Shown piece by piece: positions 46,353 through 58,335 of a stretch of 64,000 bases of DNA. The DNA comes from Climacium dendroides. Taxonomy: Eukaryota > Streptophyta > Bryopsida > Hypnales > Climaciaceae. Position 1 is the first letter of the stretch, and each line of letters begins with the position of its first letter. Location of the stretch: assembly GCA_950106755.1 (NCBI GenBank), contig OX467086.1:22214001-22278000 (forward strand), read 5' to 3'. The notes beneath the pieces were generated by a model, which was not told where the DNA came from, ran no database searches, and saw nothing but the letters and a program-made list of their open reading frames with translations. Position numbers and translations under genes: made by a program.

Positions 46353-48660
46353 GAATTGGCTTTCCAGTTTTGAAGGTTTTGATTGATCATATTTCGTGGC
46401 CTGTTACTGTCACTGCTACCAGAATTTTAGCCAATCCACGAGGTATTTATTCATACAGCCTTGACTACTTTGCCTTTTTTTATTTAACATCACATATTAT
46501 ACCTCCATGAACATCTCCGACGGCTGCTATCGATAGTGTGGTTTTCATCTGCTGAGTTTCGTTTCTTTTTTTGCTGTTGGTGTTCAGAAGAAGCTGCCAA
46601 GAGTCTCTTTCAAGTACTTAAGAGGCGCTTTCCTATTGAGCTGGACAATGCAATTTCTTCATGTTTGAAGGTTTTTGTATTTCTGTTCTTTCAAGCACTG
46701 TTTGAAGATGATGCTGCAGGTTATTAAACTATTTTGGTTCAGTTGCTTCATGCAATGTTTGAATGTGAAGTTTTAAAATTTTCAATTGTTGGACAGAATG
46801 TACCAAGATCGGAAAAAACGTAAATGGAAGCGCTTTGCATCAAGCCGAGCAAGAAATATTGGATATAGTTTGGCTGAGCTTGATGAAGAAAATAATAATG
46901 ATCTCCCCGCTAAGGTAATGACTTATAGTATCTTGTCATCAATTGTAGCTTTGTATTTCTCATAAATGTAAAATTGATGTTGTAATCTTTGATAGACTAA
47001 GATAAAGGATGCTAATTATTCAATTAATCTTAAGGAAAGTGAGAATTCAGAGACTAAAACCTGAGGAGCACATCACAGTTCAAAATTTGACTTTTTCCCC
47101 ATAAGGGGATTTGTGCTTTTGGTGAAGAAGGGTGACCTCTTGCAGATGAAAGACATGATGTGGGAAGCCTTGTTTCAACATGCCCAAAAGGATGATTATG
47201 GTCTATTGCTTGCAATTTTGTCTGTGAAAAGTCTTGCCCATTCCCCTTTTCCAGAAAGAGTGTTCAAGATTCTGACACCCATTATTTTGAAAGCCATAAT
47301 TTTCCACCATATCAGCAGGTTTGTTCTCGATGAAATTTGTTCTGATTTCAAACATGTGGATTTCAGTTTGAGGTATTAGCTGTGAATGTGTTTAGCCGAA
47401 GAACTATGTAAAATCATGTGGACACGGTTTTACTCTAAATTTGCGTCTGCTGGATGCTTATGGCTCTTTCTTATTTTTTAATTTCATTAGTTTTTGGAAT
47501 TTCAGTAGGTGCCAGTTATCTTATTCAAATTAATGGTTCTATGTAATTTTCTCATTTGACCTGTAGCTCTTGGACCTTATTTTTTGGTCTTAGACTGTCT
47601 CCTTTTGTAGTCTATTCCCGTAGAGATCCAATTGAAGAGATCTTTTGAGTGCCTTTTATGTCTCATGGTTTCACTTATAATGATCATTTTGAAAGATTTT
47701 TTGATGGTAATAATCTGCTTGATAGTTTAGGAATACGCGGCCTCAACTAATATGATCCCGCATTATCCTGGTCACTATGGATAATCACTAATACAGATCA
47801 CAAAAACTATCATGACGTTGTAGATGTCACTTATAGTATGGTGCCTCACTATTGTGTTCAGGAGGGAAGGTGAATGTGCAAGCCACTGCTACTACGAGTA
47901 CAACCTTGAAGTTTCGTGCATCAGAGTTTCTTTCGCTACATCCAAATTTTGCGTAACGAGTATCAACTATTACTTTTGGTCTTTCACTTGCGTCCCCTAA
48001 GGTAAATCTATATTCATCGTGTTGAGTCATTGAGTGACTATCATGGAAGAGTCTGCATTTCGGTTGCTGACTACTAGTCATTTGTTTTGTTCGTTGTCAA
48101 ATTGAGTCTGACAGCACTAGAGTTGGCTGGGAAAATGCCGTTTTCCCTGTATGAGTCTTTGCCGGAGTTTCAAAATTCAATTCCGGAGCAGGAGAGAGGT
48201 GCAAAAAAACCAAAGGTGCTTTGTTGTTGCTGTTGCTTTCTTTCTTTGATTACTTTGAAGACATCAATAGTAATGTCATCTTTTTTTCAAAATGTTTTTT
48301 CTCAACATATTTGATCTGTATTTTGATTTTCAGCGAGTATTGTTCTTATTAATGTTTCAAAATTCTGGAATTCTGGGCTTTATTGACACTAGTGTCAAAA
48401 TGTCCATTTCCTTTTTCGTACTCAATAACGTGTGACATTATGTGAACCTTCTCTTAATCCAGAAAATGCTGTCATTGCTAATCAACGAGAAGGTGTGTCA
48501 AGCCTGGCCACTTGCGTGCTCGAGAATGAAAATCTTCTCCCAGTCTTTTTGAGATCCACTAGAAGCAAATGCTTAGCTCTTGCCGTTTTGTTGTGTTCTT
48601 CAAGAATCTCCAGGAAGTATCGTAGACAGGCCAATGACCGCGTACATTTGATTTCAAGAG
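46353..48660 (+). CDS. Unidentified multi-exon gene, possibly helical-repeat protein, perhaps incomplete
   Basis: Six exon-like pieces with plausible splice ends: 46353-46442 (FPVLKVLIDHISWPVTVTAT), 46588-46670 (EEAAKSLFQVLKRRFPIELD), 46797-46914 (DRKKRKWKRFASSRARNIG), 47146-47318 (MMWEALFQHAQKDDYGLLLA), 48121-48215 (GKMPFSLYESLPEFQNSIPE) and 48463 to about 48660 (EGVSSLATCVLENENLLPVF). They are less AT-rich than the introns. Pieces 1 and 2 join in frame. The helix-turn-helix rhythm of pieces 1, 2 and 4 suggests an armadillo/HEAT-like fold, which is inference. I cannot name the family. The 5' and 3' ends are not found, and the pogo element begins soon after, so the gene may be truncated. Confidence 0.4.
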
Positions 48661-48833
48661 TGATTTTCATAAGTTGGGTATCAAAAAAATCGTAATTTTT
48701 TTTTTAATATCATTAGTGACTTAGATGATACTATTGTCCACTTGAAAAAATGAATTTTTCATTAAAAAGTTGTGACCTTTCACCAAATAGGTGCACAACT
48801 ATGTATGGCATTATCAAATCATTGTATCAATCA

Positions 48834-51115
48834 CTAACCGTGCATGTTAGTAGCTATAGGTGTAACAAATGTAGGCCTTTTCTTGACTGTTGATATTCCT
48901 TGCTTTTCTTTCTTCTTGATCCCTATTTCTTCCTGCTTCACTTTTTTCTTCAGTTGTGCGTCCTTTTGCCTCTGAATTTTTTCATCTTTTCTTGACTTTG
49001 CAAGATCTGCTTTTTTCTTCCTCATTTCTAATTTCTCATTAAACTTGTCCTCTACTTCTTGTATTGCTTTTTGTCTCTCCAAAGTAAATTTCTCTGAAGT
49101 AAGACATTTTCCATGCGGATTCAACCTTTTTGGATTTTTTTGCTTCCTTTTTGAAGTTTGAGGGAATGTAGGGACTTTTAGAATACTGGATAGGTCTTGA
49201 GGTACATTGTTCCTAAAATAAGAAGATAAAAATTAATAAAGATTATAAAAATCAACACAATTAGAAAAAATGATTACAGAAAAAAGAATTAAAAGGAAAA
49301 TAATGTAGATGACTTACTTCTTAGGAATAGTTGGAACAATTGATGAGAACATTGAACCACCTTGGAGCATCACTATTGTTTGTTGGATGCTCAACCGTTT
49401 TGAGCTAGCTTCTTCATCTTGAAATCTTACATTTTTGAACTCCCAATTTATTTTCTTCAGCTGATCAATCATACAATAAAATCAAGTTAGTATTTAGTCA
49501 AATTGTGTTAACATACTATAAATTCAAATACACTTGGAGCAATTTATAAATTTCTAAGAGATGTAGAGGCTTACTATACAATTAGTAGTTTGACCCAAAG
49601 TAACTAATTCAATAATGGTGTCTATGAAAATCTCTATATTTTTCAACAAATAAATTCCACAATCAGTCACATTGCTCTCCGGCTGTTGAGGAACCTGCAC
49701 ACATACATAACATATTCACATTTGTAAATAATGCAACATGACAAAAATTACAATGCATCTTCAAGAATGTATAATTGAACAAAATAACTCACCATATATT
49801 AAATAAATCATTTAAAGAAAAATAAAAATAAAATTGAGCACATACCTGTTGCTTTGAAACCTACTAATATGGTAGATGGCTTTAGAGCTTTGTTTAGAGT
49901 TGTTGCAGCCATCCCAGCTAAAGTTGATCTCAACATGATACCATTAGCCCAATTTGGATTCTTCAATCCCATTGCTGCTTTATCTTCTTGAAGATATTGC
50001 TTGAAAGGTTTAAAACATGATACATCCAATGGTTGCATTTTCTGTGAAGTATGTGATGGAATACTCATGATGTCTATTCCCATTTTAATACAAGTATCTA
50101 ATATTGTAGCACTCACATGGCTGCAATGTCCGTCTAAAATGAGAAGATGCTTGTTTTGTTGACTTACTCTTCCAGGAACATTTGATTGAAAATGTACAAG
50201 CCAATCACAGAAAATCTCATTGGTAATCCAACCATTTTCTTGAACATTCATTGCTGCTTCAGGTCCGTACAACTCTACATAATCTTGAAGCAAATATTTT
50301 CCCTTGAATATGTAGTAAGGAAGAATGTAAGTTCCATGAGCACTAATGCACACTATAATAGTCAACCATTCCCTGTTGTTACCAGCAAGAATGTTCACAT
50401 TTTTGGATCCCCTTTTTGCTACAACCTTGAGGGTACTATTTTTCCCTATTGCTTGGACCCCAGTCTCATCCATATTCCATATATGAGACGCTTTATATCC
50501 ATGAGAGGTAATCACAGTGGTTAACCCACTATAAAAATTGGAACATGATTTGTGGTTTAAGCCCATACATCGCTTCATTTCCAAACCTTCACCTAGTCTC
50601 AATATGACATCTGTATGTCGAAACTTAAAGCATTTCCACCAGGTTTGGCCAAGAAGGTCATCTTTAAAAGGATATTGTCATGGAAAGTGTTGCACAATAT
50701 CTCTTATTGTGTTTTTCAGGATTGGTAGGGTTATCGAAAATGCCATATCTTGCATTTTGAAACACCAAGTTTTCAGTGCCTCTTCTTCTACCTGTGTCAA
50801 ATAGGGATCATGTCCATGTCTTTTGCTCTTTGTCTTCCCTGACATCCAATCCCTGATAGATGAAGAAGGAATAGAGAAAAATTTAGAGGCATTTCTAATT
50901 GATCTCTGTCCAGATTTGATACACTGGATGGTTGTTTGCATCAATTCCTCAGTCCACATGCCTCTGATAGGGCCTTTCTGTACACTAGGTTTTTTCTTTG
51001 GAATAGGTTTTGATACGGTCTTTGGTGTTGGCTGACTTGAAGCCTTTAAACTGTAAGATGCAGCATGAGACTTCTGAGCTTGAACTCGTTGACGCTGTTG
51101 AGGATGTCTAGCCAT
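48834..51115 (-). pseudogene. Pogo-type (Tc1/mariner) transposase gene with one in-frame stop
   Basis: The first exon (51115-49846) encodes a basic N-terminus, then a Psq-like helix-turn-helix (TTIQCIKSGQRSIRNASKFF), a CENP-B-type second DNA-binding part (LTQVEEEALKTWCFKMQDM), and the DDE_1 nuclease core with NMDETG, LILDGHCSH and MQPLDVSCFKPFK supplying the three acidic residues. A single TGA at 50680-50678 interrupts it; the frame continues on both sides. Later exons 49460-49318 and 49212-48834 give the usual Lys/Glu-rich C-terminal coiled coil after LTSEKF. The donor at 49846 is phase 1 while the next exons start in phase 0, so either a boundary is misread or the gene is decayed. Pogo-like genes are common in animals and fungi and sparsely known in plants. 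Terminal repeats were not located. Confidence 0.8.
49575..49694 (-). other. Ulp1/SENP-like cysteine-protease box within the pogo unit
   Basis: A 40-codon open piece bounded by GTGTGCAG and GTAAGC reads VPQQPESNVTDCGIYLLKNI and continues EIFIDTIIEL. This closely resembles the oxyanion-Gln and catalytic-Cys block of C48 SUMO proteases (PQQ-N--DCG-Y-L-Y-E). No His-Asp part is visible upstream in the window. It may be an exon captured by the element or a remnant of another transposon (Ulp1 domains are known in several plant DNA transposons). Confidence 0.45.
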
Positions 51116-52724
51116 GATTGCAATCGTCTAAAGCTACCACTTCATCTTCCTCCTTGAAGAGATCATTGCTACAAAGAGCAATATGTAAAATACTTAGCCG
51201 GTATGTTACAACATTTGAACCTAGGGTTGTGAAAATACAAATGAAGCAAATTACATTCATTCAATGCAATTGGATTTGTAAATCTGGTAACAATGACAAG
51301 AGTATGTGTTAAAATAAAAATGCAATGAGAAAACATACTAAGAAACTAGAATGTACCTTGATTAGGTTGAATCGTATCCAAGGTAGAGCTACATTTACCT
51401 GCAAGACCAAGATCCCAGGGCAAATACATTTACCTGCAAGACTCATATCCAAAGATCCAAGGGCAAACTATTAGGTTATAGCTTAAAGGCAAGTGAAAAG
51501 AAAGGTTACTTGATTACCTCCTTCATATAAGGTGCTAATTGAAGCAAAATAAATTGGCATCAAATAAAATATAATTGTGTATCTCACTTTCGATTGATGT
51601 AGAAAACTCTTTGAGGATTGAAGAGGGGAGATGTCTTGATATACCTTGTTCTAAGTTGCATTCCTACTGCGCTCAATAATTGTATCCAAAAAAGAACATA
51701 TGAATCCAAAAAATGTATCCAAAAAAGAACATATGAACTCTTCTAATGCCTCCGACTACAAAACTAGTTCCCAAGGCCAATGTAATATAACAATTCCAAA
51801 TCCATTATTACTTTACAAAACTAATTTACAAAACTATTCAATGCTGCACCTAAATGTCCAAGCTAACAATACCTCAACAAAAAATTAGAAACAATTCCTT
51901 GAAATCTCCATCGGTTTCTCCAAATTCAAAAGAATAAAATAATCAACCATATCTGGAGTTACCTATCCAAGAAGAGCTACAGAAAAGAGCAAGCCCGATG
52001 CACATGTGAACTAAAAAATTGAACCAACGCGCTCATACGGCTCAAGCCCGATGCACATGCCGTGTGTGAATTAGAAGATTGAATTAGTGCACTCATACAG
52101 CTCAAGCCCGATGCACATGCCGTGTATGAATTAGAAGATTGAATTAGTGCGCTCATACGACTCATGCGCCATTCCACCCCCGCCCTGTGATACTCCAAAA
52201 CGCCACAATACAATCAAGAGCCTCTTGGAACCAGTCCTCTTCAATGTTGAAACAATGACCTCACGCCTTCAACAAAGCTCCATAGCCAGACATTCACATT
52301 ACTTTCTTCACAGCTAGTTCGTTCAATCAACAATGCTGGCTACAAAACAATGCAATGGCCACAAAAACAAAAACAATGGATCATTTCTTACAAAATGTAC
52401 TAAGGAAGACAGACAGTCCTGGACATAGCTAGTGTGGAGAAAAAATAGCGTGAAGGTAAAGCAGTCTTGAAAAAAGCTTTACAAGGACAAATGGACGGTT
52501 CAGATCAATGCTTGTGAAAACCAACGGATAGGATGCAAAGTACACGGTGAGATGCACGGTGGAGTGCAACACACGATGAGTGGCCTATCTACGATACTTC
52601 CAAATGCTCTCTTGTTTATGCCGCAGTTTTCTGTCTGAGTTTGCGATGTCATTTATACTATTATCAGTACGAGTATATTCTTACTGTTGCTCATGTAAGG
52701 CTATTTCCATTTGAAGATTGTATA
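51116..52724. other. No gene recognised; contains a 60-bp tandem repeat
   Basis: Probably the 5' end of the pogo element plus flanking sequence. CCAAAAAAGAACATATGAA is duplicated at about 51688-51736. The only clear structure is the array at 51991-52163. Confidence 0.4.
51991..52163 (+). repeat. 60-bp tandem repeat, three copies
   Basis: Units start AAGCCCGATGCACATG at 51991, 52044 and 52104. The first lacks 7 bases (CCGTGTG region). The last two differ at only a few positions. Confidence 0.9.
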
Positions 52725-52996
52725 AGGTAGGTACACCCAAAACCGCCAATTTTTGCTATTGAGCCTATTTTCTATTGTTAGATTGATCAAATTTTCATAT
52801 GTTCTTGTTCACAAGTGAAAGGAGGCTCCAACGGACCAGAGAATGTGGCATTTGGATACTGTATGCAAAAGTTATTAAGGAACAAAGTTTGGTTCTGAAA
52901 GCATTTCTTCCACATAGGTACAGAACTGATTTTGAAGATGTACATATAGTATAGATGGCGGTTTAAGGTTAGTGGCACATTTGTGTGTACCTACCT
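52725..52996. mobile_element. Small inverted-repeat element (MITE) with TA flanks
   Basis: The left end AGGTAGGTACAC and right end GTGTACCTACCT are exact inverses, with TA on both sides (52723-52724 and 52997-52998). A second inverted block (AACCGCCA / TGGCGGTTT) lies inside. At 272 bp with a TA duplication it fits a Tc1/mariner-type MITE. Confidence 0.7.
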
Positions 52997-52998
52997 TA

Positions 52999-54079
52999 AT
53001 GGATGCAGTGAAGGCATCTTTATCCTAGCTGAGGACACGGTTGTCATATCGGATAGAATCTTATTGTTCACGGACGAATCGGGTGAATCAGGGTTGACTG
53101 GCTGCAAACTTTGGAGGCCAATAACTTTTGGAAAAATTATCCAAATTGGGCATATGAGATATTTTTTAGCATCTACAGTTTATGTGGTCAAAGTTTCTCA
53201 AATTTCACTTACTAATATATTGTAAGATCCTATGGTAAGACATGCATTAAAATGAATAATTTTTCTTCTCTTTGCACTAGAAATGACAATATTAGAGTGA
53301 TTTTTGGTAAAACATAATCACAAGACATTAGGTTGAATTTGGGCACTGTGTATGGCTCATTCCAAAAGAAAACTATATACATTACAAAAAAAATTAGTAT
53401 TGTTTCAAAATCTTTCTTTCCCTAATTTGCTCAAATATAACTCAAGAGTTTTGCAATGTATTCATAGATGCAAAAAATGTCTAGTAGAGGGGCACTGAAA
53501 ATAAATTATGATTTGTTAGAAGTTCAAAGTATATAGAAAAATATTTCAAAATGCTCTATTCACATGATGTTGGGACATGAAGTAATTTATATATGGATGT
53601 TTTTTTAAGAACACTAAGTGGCTTCATTGTTCTTGATTGCTTGAATTGAATATGTACACTTTTATTGTTCAACAATAACTTAAATGCTAATTTAACCCGT
53701 AAAGGATTTTGACTATGTTTTCACCAAAACTGCTTCAAAACTGCCAACTCTAGCACAAGTACCAAATTTTTGAAAAAAAATATTTTTGATATATCTAACC
53801 ATAGGATCTTATATTAATTTGATTTGAGAAGATGTAGAAAAATTTTCAGAAATCTTCACCACGTAGATTGCAAGATATTAGCATTTGAAGTAACAAAAAT
53901 CATTTTTTTGTCCCTGCGAAAACTCGGGCAGCTGCACTTCTTAAGGTCAAATCATTATGAAAAAATGTCCAAAATGGTGGTTACTCTTTGGATTCATTCT
54001 TCAAGTCAAGGTGTCTACATGCTTGAAAATTTTCAAATCATCTGGAATTGTACAACATATAGGAAAAAAATAGAAAGCA
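52999..54079. other. No gene recognised
   Basis: AT-rich with short frames (52983-53225, 53824-54090 plus) that lack known motifs. Repeat phrases such as CCATAGGATCTTA (53801) and its relative AAGATCCTATGGT (53224) are inverted to each other about 580 bases apart, suggesting another old inverted-repeat element. Confidence 0.4.
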
Positions 54080-54640
54080 GAAAGAAGTAGAAAATGATTC
54101 AAAATACAAAATTGTTAACAATTTATTTATGAAATTGAAAAATGATAATTTCAATGGTTGTAATGTTTCAATAAACAATCTACAACCAATTATTTTATTT
54201 TTTCCAAAAATATTGAAAATTGAGTTAAATAAAGGACTTTGAAGTTTATTTTAAAGTAGAGATTCCATAACTACCTTCAAACTACCCACAATTAAAACTC
54301 ATAAGTTTCATCTCATTAATCAAAATGGAATGATTCAAAGATATCCATGTATAAAAAAATCTAGAAAATCAATTTCAAGTTTTTATTTTCTTTAAAAGTG
54401 ATTTTTAACTAAAGTTTTTTTGTTGCCTAAACTACCCGCAGAACAAAGAAAATGACATCATACAATAACTCTTTAACCATGTAGTCAAAAGTTATGAGAA
54501 TTTTTGGGCCTTAAAGCTACTCCTTGGACACATGTTGTGTGAAAATTTCAGTGAAAAAAAATGAAAATTCCATTCATAGTAAGCTGCCAAAATTACTATG
54601 TTACCAAAAAAACGCCATTTGGTCTGTTAGGGGTTAAATA
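54080..54640. repeat. Dispersed repeat family R1, copy 2
   Basis: Matches 21700-22245 in the same orientation at about 75%, ending in TTAGGGGTTAAATA, against GGAGGTTAAATA in copy 1. No coding frame. Confidence 0.75.
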
Positions 54641-57111
54641 AGTATTTGAGAATAGCTTGGAATAATAAACATGTTGTGAAACTTCACGGGGGTTTTGTTT
54701 GCACATTCAAAAATAGAAGTTGAATGGATGTATCACTCCAACATGAGTTGAAATAGAGTCCCATCTTTAAATCCCTATGAAATTTGGAAGAAATTCAAAG
54801 AAGGACCAACAATTATAATCTAAAGAGTATTAAATACAACATCTTTTTGTTTTTCTATGAAAATTAACTAAAAAAATATTTCAAAGGATTCAAACATTTC
54901 ATCTTCTTTCTACCTATGTAGAATCAACCTTTAATTCTTACTGCATCACTAAGTAGAAAGAATTTGTTGGCTTATAAAGATATAGAAGCATTATATGAAA
55001 AATGCCACATTGTTTTAACTATTTTTGGACTTTAAGGGGAATTTTGAACTTTGTGAAGGTATTGTTCATCAAGAGATCTTCCAATAATATGTAAAATGAG
55101 GTTGCATTGCCTCTGAAACGAGAATTATACCCCTTTGAGATATTGAATCAATAGGAGATTTCTCAATGCAAAGGAATTATATCCCTTAAGTTTGGGATTA
55201 TGAGTGTTGGAACAAATTGATGAATTTGGGATGATGTGAATTCCCATATTTTTTGTAAGTAGTACATTCAAGTTTAGTATTGAATTTATAAGTAACATTA
55301 GAGACAAAGATATCCCACAAGTTATTTTCTAAAGTATTACATACCACAAAAAAAATGTTGAAGCAAAATAATACAATTATAAAAAATTGGTAAGGTTGGT
55401 GTATTCACAATCAAATACTAAAGGTGGATTCATCACTTTATAATCATTTGGATGCAACAAATAGGTGCCATTCAAATTGAATGAAGGCTTTACGTTAACT
55501 ACCCCAGCTAATTCACTTCAAGTCATGTTTTGATTGAAGACTATTGTAGCCAACAACCACAAATAGCACCTAATGCATATGTCACTTTGAAATATTGTAT
55601 TTATTTCAATTCTAGTCAAAAAATTGAGGAAAAAATTGCTAGCTAATGCTTTCTCATTTCTATCTCTGAGAAAAAAATTTCAACATGTTTTAGTGCACTC
55701 ATTTCTCCACAGACTTCTCTTTTCCCTTAACTTAGGTGGACTATTCAAGAGCCTCCTATGGGAGGCAACCCATTCCTAATCAACGATCCATTTTGGCACC
55801 ATAGGGTGGATGTAATTATATGCATGAAGTGACTAACAATGATTAATTATAATGCAGTTTCGGATGCAATTGTTGTGCATCATGATTAGCTACAAGACTC
55901 TTGATATTGCAACCAACCCTTGGTTGGAAATAGGAAGGTTTACATGACAAGTATGGGTGGAACAAAATCTTCAATTAAAAAATTCATAGTAATTATATTT
56001 TGAGAAATAAAAATCTGAAAAATTATGGAAACATAATGAACTCTATATTTGCACACGGGAAAAATTTCCCACTATTGAAACCTACCTTATAGATACGTGT
56101 ACCTGCTTAAGTGATCAGAAATGGATTACCTCCCTTGGTAGACAGTAAACCTAGCCCATAAAGTAAACTAAACAGGCTAGATTTACCCCAAGGAAAAATA
56201 CAAGATTTTTTAAATTTTTCACATAAATTTTTTTGGCAAATTTTGAATTCATAGCTTGCCATGTGTGCGTTGGGGATCATGGTGCAAAGACCCCAAAATT
56301 AGTCAAGAGAGGTCTAAAAAATACCCTACTCTAAACACGGCTCAAAATAGGGGCATTTTTTTACTTTTATCCCAAATAACTTCAAAATTATCCCTTATGG
56401 ACGTGGGCTGGGCAGGTTTTAGTTTCCTGCACCTATACTGTTATAAGGTAGTATGCTCTAAAAGCGAGTGGCCTCTTCATATCGTCCCTATATTTAGGTC
56501 TGAAATGGATAGTAGGTGGTCCTTAAATGAACCTCTCAAGCCATTGAGAGAATTGAGAGAAAAGCATTATTTATTGCAAGAGACAATTGTTGGCCTTCAT
56601 TTACTCAAATCACTTTAAGAGTTGCAAGTGGTCGGATTTTGGAAGACCTAGGGTCACAAATAGGTGCCTACAGCAAGTTTTTTTGAAAATTCATAAGTAA
56701 TTCAAAAATGAATAAAAAAATATGAAACCACTTGTGTGACTTTCCGCATCCATTTTTCTTTCTCTGAAAAATGATCCAAAAATATTTCTATTCATAGAAA
56801 CCTTTGAAAAAGGGGGACCAGCGGATAAATGGTCGCTTTAAGGCCATACTACCTTAGGATTGAGGATGCTCTTAACTCTAGATTTACCAATTCAATATTA
56901 ATTACTATTGTTTCATTAAGGAGTTGTCTGCTGCAGAGCGGCTACACTAAATAGTGAAATTAGATTGCCTTAACAATTAGGTTGACTTACTCAAGAAAGT
57001 TACCTCGTGACTCACCACTTGTCCAGATGGAGGCACATGCAATTCTCCAAACCCAAGCCATGAACCAATGCACCAACCCATGCATGGTTCCTACATTATT
57101 GCATCCTTCTA
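54641..57111. other. No gene recognised; includes a copy of the repeat seen at 6600-6935
   Basis: 56510-56840 matches 6620-6935 in the same orientation. Open frames such as 56256-56618 show no family motif. The remainder is AT-rich. Confidence 0.4.
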
Positions 57112-57368
57112 CAGTACCCACCAGGTCTGAACCGTACAGTCCTTGTGAAAATCAGCAGTGAATTCAGAACTTCAAAATCACACCAAAGGCTCAAAAATTA
57201 ATGAAATTGCAAACTGTAAATTGTGTTTGGAAGATGAAGAAGCCTAGTTGTGTAATACATTGATTTATTGCGCTGAAAAAGTAAAAAAGTACAATAATAG
57301 TGCAACATGCCAAACTGTTGATTTTCAGCACAAACAAGGACTGCACGGTTCAGACCTGGTGGGTACTG
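57112..57368. mobile_element. Mariner/pogo-type MITE
   Basis: A 257-bp element with left end CAGTACCCACCAGGTCTGAA and the same sequence inverted at the right end; the arms stay alike for about 35 bases (CGT-CAGTCCTTGT). TA flanks both sides (57110-57111 and 57369-57370). TA duplication plus CAGTA termini are hallmarks of the pogo group. It has no coding capacity. Confidence 0.85.
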
Positions 57369-57440
57369 TACAGTAACTGTATTTATTTAGTGTAGAATGT
57401 CGAGAAATTAGTGTGGGACAACCTAGTTTCACTATTTAGT

Positions 57441-57672
57441 GTAGGGAGAACTGACCCCCTCATTGCCCCGGCCAGGGTTAATTGTGAAAAAAAAGCCCCC
57501 TATTTTTTTGCCATGATTTTTCATCTTTCTACTCTACCCTTAGCTAATTTGGGGCCGCTGATTTCAAATCTGAATTCAGAATTTGCAAGAAAAATCATCT
57601 GATTGTAAATAAAAAATTCCACAGCGTTTTCCCCAGGGATAAAATGGGGCAATGAGGGGGTCAGTTCACCTT
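57441..57672. mobile_element. Small inverted-repeat element
   Basis: GAACTGACCCCCTCATTGCC near the left end recurs inverted near the right (GGCAATGAGGGGGTCAGTTC at 57647-57666). The length is about 232 bp. The flanking duplication is unclear. Non-coding. Confidence 0.7.
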
Positions 57673-58109
57673 TTTTTTTCATTATTTAACGTTCCACGAT
57701 GCACTGGCTCCATTGATTCAGTCGCTCTGACTGGCTCTGTAAAGTGGCAATTTGTCGAATTGGGGGCACATTCTCAGGAAGCTTCCCAGGGTCGAGTCTA
57801 GAGTAACCATAAATCGCCCACCTAAGAGATGAAAGCTGAATTTTGGGGAGGCAAATCTTCTTGAAATAATTTTCAGTAAATTTTTCTTGAAGGGCAACTG
57901 GAATTGGCATCTAATGCAAGTTGTTTTATATTTTTTGGAGCTTTGTGGAATTAGTTATAAAATTTTGAAGTTGAAATGACATAGGGCTCAAAAATCGTCC
58001 TCCTCCTTGAATGGACATTGCTTGGACATTGTTGAAGGCTATGAAAAAAGGAACATGGACACACAGTGTACATTTGAGGGAGTGGGCGATTTTAGAATGT
58101 GTTACCTTA
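57673..58109. other. No gene recognised
   Basis: A 74-residue minus-strand frame (57910-57686) has no known motif. Otherwise AT-rich spacer between two small elements. Confidence 0.4.
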
Positions 58110-58335
58110 GTAGTGCAATGAGCCTTTTATAGAGGTCCAACCAACGATGACTGTAAAAGAAAGCCCCCCCGCTTTGTGCTATATTAATTTTATTGTTAAT
58201 ACCCTTCTCCTAGATAATTTGGGGCTTGTGATTGCAAATACAAAATCAAATTTTTTTTTTTTGTGTAGCAAATAAAAGGTTCTTGTGTTTTAAACATGGG
58301 GGCAAAGCGCCTCTACAAAAGGCTCGTTGCACTAC
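58110..58335. mobile_element. Small inverted-repeat element with TA flanks
   Basis: GTAGTGCAATGAGCCTTTTA at the left recurs inverted at the right (AAAAGGCTCGTTGCACTAC) with two mismatches. TA lies on both sides (58108-58109, 58336-58337). At 226 bp and non-coding, it is probably a Tc1/mariner-type MITE. Confidence 0.75.
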
